Shown: piece by piece, positions 1-10,500 of the stretch
Layout of the letters: every line of letters begins with the position of its first letter
How positions within the stretch are numbered: the stretch's first letter is position 1
Assembly (NCBI GenBank): GCA_003952965.2
Contig: CM025852.1
Location: 15,174,901-15,238,900 of the forward strand
DNA length: 64,000 nt
Reading direction: 5' to 3'
DNA from: Morella rubra
Taxonomy: Eukaryota; Streptophyta; Magnoliopsida; Fagales; Myricaceae
Position numbers and translations under genes: made by a program
The notes under the pieces: model-generated
What the model saw: the letters and a program-made list of their open reading frames with translations, nothing else
The model's database searches: none
Told to the model about the DNA's origin: nothing

Positions 1-59
1 GACTCAAACTCCATCCGTAGCAGCCACTTCTTCCCGCTCACCAAGTTCTCAGGTCACCT

Positions 60-834
60 CCTCCACCACTTTGTGGCATCGCCAATTGGGGCATTTGTCT
101 TCCTCTAAATTAGATTTTATGGCAAAACATTTGTTAAATTTTTCTTTCCAGTCTAATAATCTTGTGATGTTTGTGCACTTGCAAAACAAAGTCGACTTCT
201 GTTTTCTGTTAGTTCCATTTCGTCTGTTATACCCTTTGAATTAATTCATTGTGATATTTGGGGCTTCTATAAAATTGCCTCTCTTTCTGGTGCGAAATAT
301 TTTTTGACTATTGTGGATGATTATTCTAGATTCACATGGGTTTTTTTTATACATCACAAAAGTGAAACAAAACATTTACTTGTCAATTTTTTCTCATTTG
401 TCCAAACACAATTCCATGTTTCTATAGCCCACATTCAGGTTGATAATGGTGGAGAATTCTTTTTTATGCGAGAATTTTTTAAACAAAAAGGGACCACTTA
501 TCAACATTCTTGTGTCTATACCCCTCAACAAAATGGAGGTGTCGAGCGTAAGCACCGCCATATTCTTAAGTCCGCTCGAGCTTTTCATTTTGAAGCCCAC
601 CTTCCTTTACATTTTTGGGCAGAATGCATTTCTGCTGCCGTTCATATAATTAATCGTTTGTCAACACCACTCCTTTCTCGTCAAACTCCTTTTGAACGAC
701 TTTATGGAAAGCTTCCTTCTTATTCCCACCTTCGAGTCTTTGGGTGTCTTGCAAATGCTACTGATGTGCACGTCCCCCATAAATTTGCTCCTCGTGCTAA
801 ACATTGTATTTTTCTTGACTATCCAGTTGGTTAG
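60..834 (+). pseudogene. copia GAG-pre-integrase and integrase core (broken)
   Basis: A GAG-pre-integrase signature (LWHRQLGH) is encoded at about 70-100. After frame changes, an integrase core runs in one open frame from about 304 to 834, with VDDYSR, VDNGGEF and PQQNGGVERKHRHIL, then the conserved HLRVFGC near its end. The first two motifs carry the aspartates and the last the glutamate of the DDE triad, so the catalytic residues survive. The frame is closed by a stop at 832-834. The upstream zinc-binding part is split by frameshifts. In a live element this domain inserts the cDNA into the genome. Confidence 0.88.
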
Positions 835-1309
835 AAAGCTTATAAGCTCTATGACGTTGACACTCATCAAATTTTTACTAGTTGTGATGTTGTTTTTCAT
901 GAAACTATTTTCCCTATGCATCCCTTCCATCCACTTCCTCCAATTATGCCCTTGTGATTCATCTTTTTTTGTCAGATCCTTCCCCACTAGACCAACCACG
1001 CTCTCCACTGGAACTAGTTTCCACCATCCAACAACCTTCACCATCGGATCCTGTTTCTCCTCAATCATCACCGGCTACCCCTTCTCTTGAACCCATTTTA
1101 CGTCATTCTCAATGACCTCATCACCCCCCAGATAGCTTTATGTGATTATGTTTGCAACCAAGTGACGTCTCCCAACCATTTGCCACCCTTGTCATTAGGT
1201 CCCCAAAAAGGTACGTGATATCCCCTTTGCAATTTTGTCTCTTATCATCGTTACTCACCACAACATTGCTCATTTATTACTACTATCAGTCAAGATATTG
1301 AGCCTACAT

Positions 1310-2125
1310 CTTATAATGAAGCAGCTTCTCATTCTCATTGGCAAGAAGCCATGCAATCTAAATTGGCTGCTTTAGAAGCCAACCGCACTTGGTCTCTCAC
1401 TTCTCTTCCTCCTGGTAAGAAGCCTATTGGTTGTCGTTGGGTTATAAAATCAAACGACACTCGGATGGTACTATTGAGCATTTCAAAGCTCGTTTGGTTG
1501 CAAAAGGTTACACACAGCTGGAAGGTATAGATTACCATGACACTTTTCTCTCCCACTGCTAAAATGATTACTGTCCGTTGTTTGTTGGCTATAGCAGCTG
1601 CCCAGAACTGGTCTCTTCATCAACTTGATGTCAACAATGCTTTTCTTCATGGTGATCTCCATGAAGAAATTTATATGTCTCCACCTCCTGGTCTTCAGCG
1701 ACAGTGGGGAGAATTTAGTGTGTCGCCTCCACAAGTCATTATATGGCTTAAAGCAAGCTTCCCGACAATGGTTTGCCAAGTTCTCTATAGCTATTCAAGC
1801 TGCTGGATTTATTCAATCTAAAGCAGATTACTCATTATTCACATGTCGGAAAGGCAAATCTTTTACAGCTTTGTTGATATATGTTGATGGCATTCTTATT
1901 ACGGGTAATGGTGTAAATACCATATTAGCTCTCAAGAAATTTCTGCGTAGTCATTTTCGGATTAAAGATTTGGATGATCTAAAGTATTTTCTGGGCATCG
2001 AAGTTTCTCAGTCAAAGAAAGGTATTTATATCTCGCAACGAAAATATACTTTGGAAATTTTAAAGGATGGTGGATTTTATTTTTGGGTGCTAAACCTGTG
2101 GAGTTTCCCATGCAGCAAAACATGA
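1310..2125 (+). pseudogene. copia reverse transcriptase (broken, YVDD changed to YVDG)
   Basis: Translated in shifting frames, this stretch shows copia RT landmarks: HWQEAMQSKLAALEAN at its start, CRWVIK, a [13 protein letters not shown] block near 1620-1660, [11 protein letters not shown], and [13 protein letters not shown] near 1735-1775. The usual active-site YVDD reads YVDG at about 1880-1891, losing one metal-binding aspartate. Two frames overlap at 1537-1821 and 1625-2125, showing at least one indel. With the active-site change this copy cannot have encoded a functional polymerase. Confidence 0.88.
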
Positions 2126-2349
2126 AGCTCTCAGATTCAAGTGAATTGCTTAAAGATCCATCTCAGTATAGGCATTTCTCGGACACCTAATTTATTTGAC
2201 TATTACCCGGCCGGATATCACCTATTCGGTCCATGTGTTAAGTAGATTCATGCATGCACCACGCAAACCACACATGGAAGCTACCTTGCGTGTGTTGTGT
2301 TATTTGAAAAATAGTCTAGGACAAGTTTTGTTTTTTCCTTCTTAGAATG

Positions 2350-2790
2350 ATTTATCTTTGCAAGCCTTTTCTGATTTAGATTGGGCTGGTTGCCCCATAT
2401 CTCATAGATCTACTACGGGTTATTGTATTTTTCTGCGATCTTCTCTTATTTCCTGGCGGACAAAGAAGCAGAAAACCGTATCTCTCTCTTCAGCAGAAGC
2501 CGAATATAGAGCCATGGCAGGTACATGCTGTGAATTATCATGGCTATGCTCATTATTGAAAGATTTGAGAATATTGCATCTAAAGCCAGCGTTGTTATAT
2601 TGCGATAACACAGCCGCCTTACATATAGCAGCCAATCTCGTCTTCCATGAAAGAACCAGACATATAGAGATGGATTGCCATTTTTATTCGAGACAAAATA
2701 CAAGATAGCTCAATTATAATCAAACATGTTGCTTCAACAAATCAGCTTGCCGATGTGTTGACAAAGCCATTAGGAAAGGAAGCTTTCTCA
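2350..2790 (+). pseudogene. copia RNase H domain and polyprotein C-terminus
   Basis: The open frame 2358-2708 encodes the copia RNase H signature: [15 protein letters not shown]-like ([10 protein letters not shown]), [22 protein letters not shown] and [12 protein letters not shown]. After a frame change the typical polyprotein ending follows (a LADVLTKPLG-type motif at about 2745-2775). The domain would degrade the RNA strand of the RNA/DNA hybrid. It is followed within about 60 bp by the polypurine-like tract and LTR. Confidence 0.88.
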
Positions 2791-2845
2791 ACTATGATAC
2801 GCAAGTTGGGAGTTCTAGAAATTCACTCTCTAACTTGAAGGGGAG

Positions 2846-3059
2846 AGTTAAGAAGGTCAATGATATCTTGCCATTCATTGACAAAATATCCAGCCATTCA
2901 TTGACGAATATTGTATTTGCTGTATATTTGTTTAGTTGCCTATTATATTTAGACTCCCTAGAATAGATTAGCATGATTGTAGGAAATCTCTTGTATAAAG
3001 CTATGTCTTCTTATTCAATAGAAATTATTCAAAGGCAAATATTCTTTTCCCTTTTTACA
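2846..3059 (+). repeat. probable 3' LTR of the copia remnant
   Basis: After the purine-rich tract at 2838-2846 the sequence begins AGTTAAGAAGG, one base away from the TGTTA start common in copia LTRs. It contains CTTGTATAAAGC (TATA-like) and ends near 3059 in TTTTTACA. There is no second LTR in the window, so both ends are inferred from motifs. Confidence 0.5.
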
Positions 3060-3717
3060 CCAACCATCAATCTTGTTGAGGATAATTCTGTCATATATAC
3101 CAGCGAACAATTATATTTTATAGCAGTTCCTTCAACAATTGCAAGGTAGAACAATAACCAACGGATGCCTCCAAAGTGAATTTTTTTTTAAATACTAGTT
3201 ATATAAAAAGAATGTTTGTATGTAAAGAGAAAGCCTCAACCTGTAGACACATACCTCTTACAACATTCAATGCTATCTATATTAATTGTCGAACAGTGTG
3301 GGTCCTACAATATTTAATGCATGATATGTCTGATTGTAATACCCCATCTCTGAATAGGGTTTGAAAAGTCATGCTATTGTATACATAATCTCTTCATGAT
3401 TCTAAAATACTTATTTTAGGATAGTTTAGACAAGAATCCTTTCTAATCTTCGTGGCTTGTAGACCCATCTCTTTCTAAATTTGGACATTTAAAATATAAA
3501 AGAAAAACAAAAATAAAAATGAGTTGAATAGTGTAAGTAATACATCAAGCATTAGAGACATAAGTGGGATAATTTTTTTTGGAAATATCTTTAAAACGGC
3601 TTTAAACTCAAATGCTTCTCCATCTTGAAAATATACTTACATTCACATGCACATTGTAAAAAATTTTGAAAAACGTACTTATATATACACTTTTAGTGGG
3701 CAACACAAAATTACCCT
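3060..3717. other. AT-rich spacer, no recognised feature
   Basis: AT-rich, with no convincing open frame, repeat end or RNA gene. The few short frames carry no recognisable motif. Confidence 0.5.
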
Positions 3718-4033
3718 TGTATGTGAAGGTTGATGATCCTTGTGATCCTGACCCCATCTCGTGGCCATAAGTGTAGATGATAGAAATCAAGGCACCGCTT
3801 CGAAGGATTTCGTTCAAGTCCCAATTGGGCCGGTTACGAGGGCACGAGCCAAGAAGTTTAATGATGTACTCAACGGTCTAATTCAAGAGGCATGGGCTCA
3901 AGCAAATGCATGGAGGCCCATTGAGCATGATCCACGTGAACAACAAAGGATTGTCAACATGATTCAAGTTCTAAAAGATCCGGTTAAGGCTAAGCTCAAA
4001 TTGGCAAGACAATATTCTAGAAGACTCAATTAG
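3718..4033 (+). pseudogene. Ty3/gypsy polyprotein C-terminal tail
   Basis: The frame 3761-4033 encodes a peptide with GPVTRARAKKFNDVLNGLIQ at about residues 23-42. This motif is typical of the tail of plant Ty3/gypsy polyproteins. A stop closes it at 4031-4033, after which a pyrimidine-rich, LTR-like sequence starts. Only the last about 90 residues are present; protease, RT and integrase are absent upstream, so it is a 5'-truncated copy. The start codon at 3761 is arbitrary, since the original frame would have entered from upstream. Confidence 0.7.
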
Positions 4034-4588
4034 GCGCCACTTTAAGGAGGCTCAATTAAGTGCCCCTTTCTTCCCTTTTTTGTTTCGGATTGTATGGCTG
4101 TTTAGGCGCCATTTTGTTTCCTTTTTTTGGCTCTTGTAGGTGCCAGCTTTTATTGCCTTTTTAGTTGTGTTTTGTTTTAGGCGTGTTAGGCTTTATTTCC
4201 TTGTTTTTTTTAGTTGCCTTGTTCTCTTTTAGGCGAGTAGGATTTATCCCTTAGTTAGGTGATTTGTGTTAGGGTTTTCTCCTTGTAATGGCCGACCTAT
4301 ATATAGGTGCCTAAGCAATGAAAAACGCAGACCTTCATTTTTACGAAATTGTGAGAGTATTTCTCTTTAGTTCTTTGACAAACTTCTCGAACTTATCGGG
4401 ATTTCCCGTGGCGTTCATCTCGACTTATCAAACGGAGTTTCCACCACCGTTTGTGGCGTCTTCCTTATACCGAGGTTCTTGTTTATGATAAACAATGGGT
4501 CGAGGTCTTCCATTCGAAGCTGTCCTAAAACGATCTTAGGTTCCCTATTCGTTGTTGGGTCTCGTTATTCTTGACGAGGTTCACATCA
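4034..4588 (+). repeat. Ty3/gypsy 3' LTR (approximate ends)
   Basis: Directly downstream of the gypsy coding tail lies a block with repeated TTAGGCG-type motifs, a TATA-like CTATATATAGG at about 4297-4307, and a terminal CACATCA near 4582-4588. The layout (coding end, U3, TATA box, R/U5, terminal CA) fits a 3' LTR. No partner LTR or target-site duplication is visible, so the ends are estimated. Confidence 0.55.
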
Positions 4589-5875
4589 GTAGAGATAAGA
4601 TATGGATATCACTCAACAAACAGTGGTGCATTCGAGTGAGCCATTCCTAGTGGACCATATACTAGATAGCTACCTCTGCACTTTAGTAATGGTACCATTA
4701 CATCTTCAGTCATAAGGCCAAAATATTTAAAAGCATTTACATGCGATTACTTGTTAATTCATTCTTTCCTTTGCATAACGTTTCATTCACCATCTTACAT
4801 TTCTTTCATTTACTTTCTTTCCTTCCATCATAATAGAAACCGTTCGTAATAAGTATATGAAGTACACAAATTAAAATGTTTCAAATCTGGTTCTCGTAAA
4901 ATATCATATAAGGGTGCATAAAAAATTAGGACATAGAAGAAAGGGTCATTGACACATATCATATCAAATGAGATACTTAAAAAAAAAAAAAATGCAACAT
5001 TTTGCTTAAAAATTAAGAAGAGTTTGATGATATTTACTTTTATTAGTACTCCATGCGCGTGTTGATTACACTCGCCAATGTCTGCCGAAATTTACCAAGC
5101 TGATCTTGAATCTAAGAAAACAATAATGTGTTTAAACATTAACAGGTAGTTTGGGATTAAAAGAATACGAGCAAAGACTTTGGTGTACAAACTGTAGTTT
5201 TCTGTCCAGTGCACATATACATCAATATGCTTGGAAAATCCTTCTTGCCAGACTGGAAAGGTTTAACATTAGCTCACAACTGCTGTTGGTCACGATATAT
5301 GCTAATCGAATCTCTCAGGCACTGCAGTCGATGCTAACCATGATTAGCGGCCAGTACGATTCACAAGCATGTAGGTGGTATTGGGTGTTGTGAATTCTGT
5401 ATATTAATTGTGTGAATGCATTGCAAAGACCTAGTTTTCTTTCGTAATGGTTTCTTCCTATTTATAATTCGTTTGCTTGGGTGGTTTCCGAGGTACAGTG
5501 CTTTTGGTGGGAAGCAAAATTGTCAAATATTTTTTGTCGATATTGTAATGTACATTAAGGACTTTTCAATTGTATTGGAAGAAGGTTAGAAAGCAGAAGT
5601 TGAATGCATCCACCCTGTATAATATTTGGGCTGCCCGGACATGTAACACTAGCACACATGAAGGCTACCGAGGAAATGATACTCTGAGTAACACTGGGTG
5701 GCTGGTGGATTGCATTAACAGAAGTTCTCACGTTTCTATTTGACTGAACTAATAGTGTGTGGTGTTTATATTATATGAAGAAGGACAAAATGTTAGATAA
5801 ACGTGCGATTGTGAAACGCCATTGCTCCGATTAACGTACATTATTGCTTTCAGAGTCCATTGGAAGTAGGAAAAT
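4589..5875. other. Unassigned region with one unrecognised ORF (5151-5393)
   Basis: No transposon end is evident. A plus-strand frame at 5151-5393 encodes 80 residues with no motif I recognise; it is preceded by an intron-acceptor-like ...TTAACAG at 5139-5145, so it could be the last exon of a decayed gene. That is a guess from one splice-like site. The rest is AT-rich intergenic DNA, with a poly-A run at 4979-4991. Confidence 0.3.
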
Positions 5876-6389
5876 CCGAATTTTAGTGGGCTACGGTAGT
5901 GGAAATCGCAGGGTCTGGTTATTGTGTGAAGATGAGTGAAATAACAGCTGAGATTAAAAAACAGCCCTCGGACAGTTGAAAAAAGGCCACCTCATTTAAT
6001 GAAGAGAACCCCTTGAACCCGACCCGTTTGATCCATACCTAGACCCGTTTTACTTTCTCTCTAGTTCGACTATCTCTTTTTCGTTCAACTATTGATTCTC
6101 TCTCTCTCGTTTGACTCTCGCACAGATTGCACTCGTCTTCCTCCCCCGCACAGGTAGTAGCCCGTAATGTTACAAACTTAAATTTGATTGCACTGCTATT
6201 GACGTACTAAAGGCTAGTGAATTAGTCAAATTTCCTTAGCACAGATAAACAAACAAGAATAAATGGTCCAACCCGCTTAAATAAACCCTTGATGCTATTG
6301 ATCTGGAATTCCTTACCCAACCCGCTTAAAATGGTCCATGGCATCTAGGGATTGTTGGAGCTCGACAAGAGAGGTTTTTAGGTTCTCGT

Positions 6390-7672
6390 TGAAAGTTACG
6401 ACCGCGGAAAATTAATTTACCAATTCTCTTTGTAGATCCCAAGAATTCTTCGATAATCGTCAAGTTTTTGTCGATCTCACAATCCTCAGATTCCACAATA
6501 GCAGCCCAAGCGTTCTGCCTCCTTCCTCTCCACGCTCACAACTATCTTAGGGTTTTCTCTGAATCCTGATGGCCAACTCTCAAACTAACAATTAGTCATT
6601 AGGTTAGACTATCTCATAGCTATCCTTATATATGAAAACCCTAGTTGTAATACGCATGGGATCGTTAAGGATCTCAGATCTCGGCCATAGGATCACATGA
6701 AAAATTCTTTTTCCATTAACTCACTTATATTCTTTAATTCTGAATTTTAGGCTTCTACTAATTGTAATCATGTCCATCAACATATTACAATTCACCCCCG
6801 AGAATTTGAGATTGATTTGTGAAATCTCTTTTGCTAACAATTTTTCGTTTATTTATCCTTCAACCACACTATATTCCATATGAACTAATAGGACCGGAAT
6901 ATTATCATTGATAAAGTCCCTAGCTCATATAATTCTTAATTCTATAATCTGTAACTCGTTGGACTCTCAAATATATATATATATATATATATATTATATT
7001 AATTTAGAAAAACATTTTCACAAAATTCCTCTGGCCAAAGATTTCTTTTTCTCGAGTCCAACCTATACAGATATACTTGAATATACTATCTCACAAAGAG
7101 ACTAGTGGATTCCTTATTAAGCATTTATATAAACTCACTTATTATGTACAAGACCCAACGTTATCTGGAATATTTGACCTAGAAAGATCATCACCAAATG
7201 ACTCGGTTAAAGCAAAAGTACACAACAAACATATCCATATAAACCTCTCAGGTCTAAGGATACAATAAACCAATTATGTAAATACCTTCTCAACATCAAT
7301 GATCACTTCCAGAAGGTATCCATATTTGATCCCGTTCGTGCATGTACTCTTACATTACACCACTCGTTGCTTAAGGTCACTACCTCAATGATGAGTCATC
7401 ATCCTATTTAATAGAGGCACAACGAGTGTAGGCATATTGTATATAAATATGTACCTTGGTCTAGAACAAAACATCAAGTGTACAAGGAACCGAAAAATCA
7501 TACTCCCCGCCTTTGATTCATTAATCATTGGCATGACTTTTCTACAATGTCACTTAATAATAACCGTGTAACATCTTATGTTACAACATATTACCCAATA
7601 TAATAAATATAAACATGCGGCATCTAAATAACAATTATTTAGAATAATGATTTTTAGGGCATATTTCTTACA
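6390..7672 (-). repeat. Solo LTR of a copia-like family (TSD CTCGT)
   Basis: Read on the minus strand, the sequence starts TGTAAGAAATATGCCC and ends GTAACTTTCA. It is flanked on both sides by CTCGT (6385-6389 and 7673-7677), a perfect 5-bp target-site duplication. It is homologous over its length to the plus-strand block 54166-55388, and in part to 23500-24804. No internal retrotransposon sequence accompanies it, so it is a solo LTR left by LTR-LTR recombination. Its length is 1283 bp. A (AT)12 run at 6971-6994 lies inside. Confidence 0.9.
6971..6994. repeat. (AT)12 microsatellite
   Basis: Twelve uninterrupted AT units inside the solo LTR. The other copy (54166-55388) lacks this run at the matching place, so it expanded after insertion. 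Confidence 0.95.
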
Positions 7673-8223
7673 CTCGTCGTAGTCCTCAATGACTACAGCT
7701 TCAAAACTAATTAATCGCTTCTGCTTCAATATATTGCATATTGTGGAGGACGCATGTCTCGCAGCTCCTAGTGTAATAGACAGGGCTGCATTGCAGAGAG
7801 AGAGAGAGAAAGAGTCAAACCAGAGAGAGAGAAACAGGTCTGGGTAAGGGTCAAATGGGTCGAGTTCACAGGTTCTCTTCATTAAATGAGATGGCCTTTT
7901 TTCAACCGTCCGATGTTGATTTTTAATCTCAGTTGTTGCTTTACTATCTTCACACAATAACACTTTGCACAGTAACTAAACCCAAAATCGCATTATGTGG
8001 TTCTATGGAAATGGATTTTAGCCTGGCAAAATTTTGGGAATATATCCTTGACGTTTTGAGGAATAGGAGTGTGAAACTCCAACTTAGAGACTAGTAAGGT
8101 CATTAGTTTAGATTTCCTTCCATGTTGATTTAGACATTGAAATTTTACTTTGATCCTCAGTGTTGCATTATCTTGAATTTTTGAAAAAAGAAAAGCATGG
8201 TTTAATTTAAAATTTGGAAAAAA
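7673..8223. other. Right arm of the inverted-repeat element and AT-rich spacer
   Basis: 7673-7990 is the right part of the split DNA element, including a GA/TC-rich run at 7796-7815. From 7991 to 8223 I see only AT-rich intergenic sequence; the minus-strand frame at 7993-8232 has no recognisable motif. Confidence 0.5.
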
Positions 8224-8725
8224 AAAAGTCATAGTTAGCCCCGTATATATGGGGCAAAATCAATTTCGTACCCGCCATTATCAAAACAGCGATTGGAGCC
8301 CTTTTATCTTTTGAAAATCATCAATGTTCTCCCTCCATCCAAATCAAGCATTAAATCAGACCAAAAAATATGTAAAATGACCAAAATGCCCCTCCAAGAA
8401 AAAATTACTAAAAAAATTTATTAAAAATAACAAAATGATACTTTTTTAGAAAGTAATATTTTTAAAATAAAACTATTGAAACTCAATTTCAATAATCTAC
8501 TTATTTTTAATTTATTTCTTAAATTTTTATTATTTTATTTATTTTAAAAAATTTTGACTTGGAGGGGCATTTCGGTCGTTTTGCATGCTTTTTCGTTTGA
8601 CTTAATGTCTAATTTGGACGAGGGTGAATATTGATGATTTTCAAACGATAAAGGGCTCAAATCGCCATTTATAGGGGGTACGAAATTGATTTTACCTTAT
8701 AAATACGAGACTAACTATGACTTTT
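8224..8725. mobile_element. Foldback MITE, about 500 bp
   Basis: The ends AAAAGTCATAGTTAG (8224-8238) and CTAACTATGACTTTT (8711-8725) are perfect inverted repeats. Homology continues inward for about 170 bp per arm, for example AAAATCAATTTCGTACCC and GCCCCTCCAAG, to an AT-rich centre at about 8400-8540. There is no coding capacity. A clean target-site duplication is hidden by A/T runs at both borders. A diverged relative of the right arm appears near 46140-46260 (ATATTGATGATTTTCAAA shared). Confidence 0.85.
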
Positions 8726-9039
8726 CCCTTTAAAATTTATGTCCAAGGTGTAATGTTGCTTTGTTAATATCCAAATTTTATATTGTGTTTTAGTCTTGAA
8801 ATAACCATGTTGATTTTAGATCTTTGTTTTGTATGATAGGGTGTATTTCAAAATCTTTTAGAAATTAGAGTTCCATTATTTCAAAATTTTATACTTGAAT
8901 TATAAATTTATAAAAATCTAAGTACCTTAAATTTAATTTATGGGTCTTACATTAAAATTAGGATGTTAATATTTAACTAAGGGGAATGAAGGGTAGGAGT
9001 TTAAACACATAAAGAATAGAGAGAGAAAATTAAAAGATT
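8726..9039. other. AT-rich spacer
   Basis: No open frame with motifs, no inverted repeats and no recognisable element ends. Confidence 0.5.
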
Positions 9040-9620
9040 TAGATGTGCTGCTCCTGAGACCCAATGGGCATAGGTTATAGTGATGATCCGAGGGTTGTTG
9101 ATGTAATACGTGGGTGGCACAGTGACCGAATTATATTTGTTTTTTTTAGAGTTGTGCTCATGGACATTGAAGATGTATGTATTGCAGAGGATGTCGGAAT
9201 ATATCAGGGTGATTTTATGTAAGTTGGAAATGATTTTTCCACCAGCTTTTTTTACGGTCATGATGTATTTGGTGATCCACTTATTGCGAGAAGCAATGCT
9301 TGATGGACCGATGCAGTACAGATGAATGTATATAGTTGAACGGTTAATGGGTGTCTCGAAATAGCTTGTGAAGAATAAGTCACGTCCTAAAGGGTCAATT
9401 GCATAAAGGTATATTGAGAACGAGTGTTCGACATTTTGTTCTCACTACCTTTGAGGGGTCAAAACAGTATTTAATAGCAGAGATTGGAATTACGATTGTG
9501 AAAGTGAGATGAAGGTATCAGAAAGGTCATTGGATGTCTTCACTCAAAGACAAAAGGGCATTTTCGATTATGTGTTGTTGCAAAGGCATCAACAAATCCT
9601 TAGAATTAGTAAAATAAAAT
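9040..9620 (+). pseudogene. CACTA TNP2-type transposase fragment, DUF4218 region
   Basis: The frame 9110-9325 encodes CKLEMIFPPAFFTVM and MYLVIHLLREAMLDGPMQYR, the hallmark of the DUF4218 region that follows the catalytic domain in plant CACTA (En/Spm) TNP2 transposases. The same block occurs at about 40330-40900. Reading on through frameshifts gives YIENECSTFCSHYL and FNSRDWNYDCE, also family-typical. The N-terminal catalytic part is absent here. It is an old fragment that continues into the duplicated C-terminal region downstream. Confidence 0.85.
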
Positions 9621-9649
9621 TTTTACTTCTACTGTAATACCTACTCCCT

Positions 9650-10444
9650 GATTAACTTTATCATACAATAAATACATGGACGAGCATCGCACGCAAAGAG
9701 TTAGGGACATTTCTCATATGCATATTTCCGGATTGCTTCTTAAGCGAGTAAGTGTTATTAAGAAAGCTATCTAATTTATATCATGATTTGAAATGACCTT
9801 CTAATATTTTTTTGTATTCATTCACATGTGGTCAGTGATGCACTACATGAACGGATGTAGATATCATACAGTATTGAACAGTGGTATTGTAGTACGATCA
9901 CATGAGGGAAATTAAAATTCAGGAGCTTGTAGAATTTAAGACCATGCAATTCAGGGTAAAAGGGTTTGACAATGTGTGGGAATTCAGGAAAGTCCAGTGG
10001 TAGGTCCTCCATGAACCTCTCCATTTCTTGAGACAACTGGAGTCTAGAAATCCCGCAAAGAGTCAATTTCTTACACCGTATGGATTAACTTTATCATACA
10101 ATAAATACATGGACGAGCATCGCACGCAAAGAGTTAGGGACATTTCTCATATGCATAAGGAACAATTTCCGGATTGCTTCTTAAGGCGAGTAAGTGTTAT
10201 TAAGAAAGCTATCTAATTTATATCATGTTTCCATTTGAAATGACCTTCTAATATTTTTTTGTATTCATTCACATGTGGTCCTGTTATACAAGTGATGCGT
10301 TATCTACATGTGTTGTGAACGGATGTAGATATCATACAGTACAACGGGAAGAATGGAAACTCAGAACAGTGGTATTGTAGTACCACATGAGGGAAATCCA
10401 ATAGAATTTTATGGGAGACTTGTAAACATTTATGCCATGCAATA
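9650..10444 (+). repeat. Direct duplication within the CACTA remnant (9650-9951 and 10083-10444)
   Basis: The two copies start with GATTAACTTTATCATACAAT and remain near-identical through 9780/10210. The first copy lacks short stretches present in the second: AAGGAACAA after TCATATGCAT, one G in CTTAAGGCGAG, TTTCC after ATCATG, and two longer pieces further on. They are separated by about 130 bp of unrelated sequence (9952-10082). Confidence 0.9.
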
Positions 10445-10500
10445 CTTGTGGATAAATATTGTATATTTGTTTAAGTGTGAATGGTGGGACGTCCAGGATT
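9650..10500 (+). pseudogene. CACTA transposase C-terminal region with DUF4216, partly duplicated
   Basis: A peptide MDEHRTQRVRDISHMHKEQF (10108-10167) corresponds to the segment before DUF4216 in TNP2 proteins. The frame 10353-10556 then gives GIVVPHEGNPIEFYGRLVNI and FKCEWWDVQD, the DUF4216 core. An intron-like interval (GT...AG type in the relative at 41062-41124) separates the two. The part 9650-9951 is a second, degraded copy of 10083-10444. Coding similarity stops at about 10500, where a truncated minus-strand Sirevirus gag begins. Confidence 0.8.

Larger units (their letters stand above)
1..3059 (+). mobile_element. Ty1/copia retrotransposon remnant, 5' end outside window
   Basis: The domain order GAG-pre-integrase, integrase, reverse transcriptase, RNase H, then an LTR-like tail is that of Ty1/copia. 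The element enters from the left edge, so its 5' LTR, gag and most of protease are missing. Coding potential is spread over several frames with many stops, especially at about 835-1340 between integrase and RT, so it is an old, inactive copy. The tail at 2838-2846 is a purine-rich tract directly before the putative 3' LTR. The lineage is not assigned. Confidence in copia is high; the right boundary is approximate because the second LTR is not visible for comparison. Confidence 0.9.
5876..7990. mobile_element. Inverted-repeat DNA element split by a solo LTR
   Basis: The stretch 5910-6130 recurs as its reverse complement at about 7790-7985. Shared blocks include TTATTGTGTGAAGAT, GAGATTAAAAA and CTCATTTAATGAAGAGAACC, then CTCT-rich DNA. 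The arms are roughly 200 bp and clearly diverged. Long terminal inverted repeats without coding capacity suggest a non-autonomous DNA transposon (MULE-like or foldback), but I see no transposase or clean target-site duplication. Removing the nested LTR at 6390-7672 leaves an element of about 830 bp. Confidence 0.6.

Noticed and set aside
5151..5393. A conserved small gene
   Set aside because: No recognisable motif and only one splice-like site; listed within the unassigned region instead.
6353..7672. Solo LTR ending at TGTTGGAG (6353)
   Set aside because: That end gives no TSD; the end at 6390 gives a perfect CTCGT duplication and agrees with the end of the 54166-55388 copy.
7796..7815. A regulatory GAGA element
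   Set aside because: It is a plain GA microsatellite-like run inside the inverted-repeat arm, with a diverged partner at about 6050-6120.
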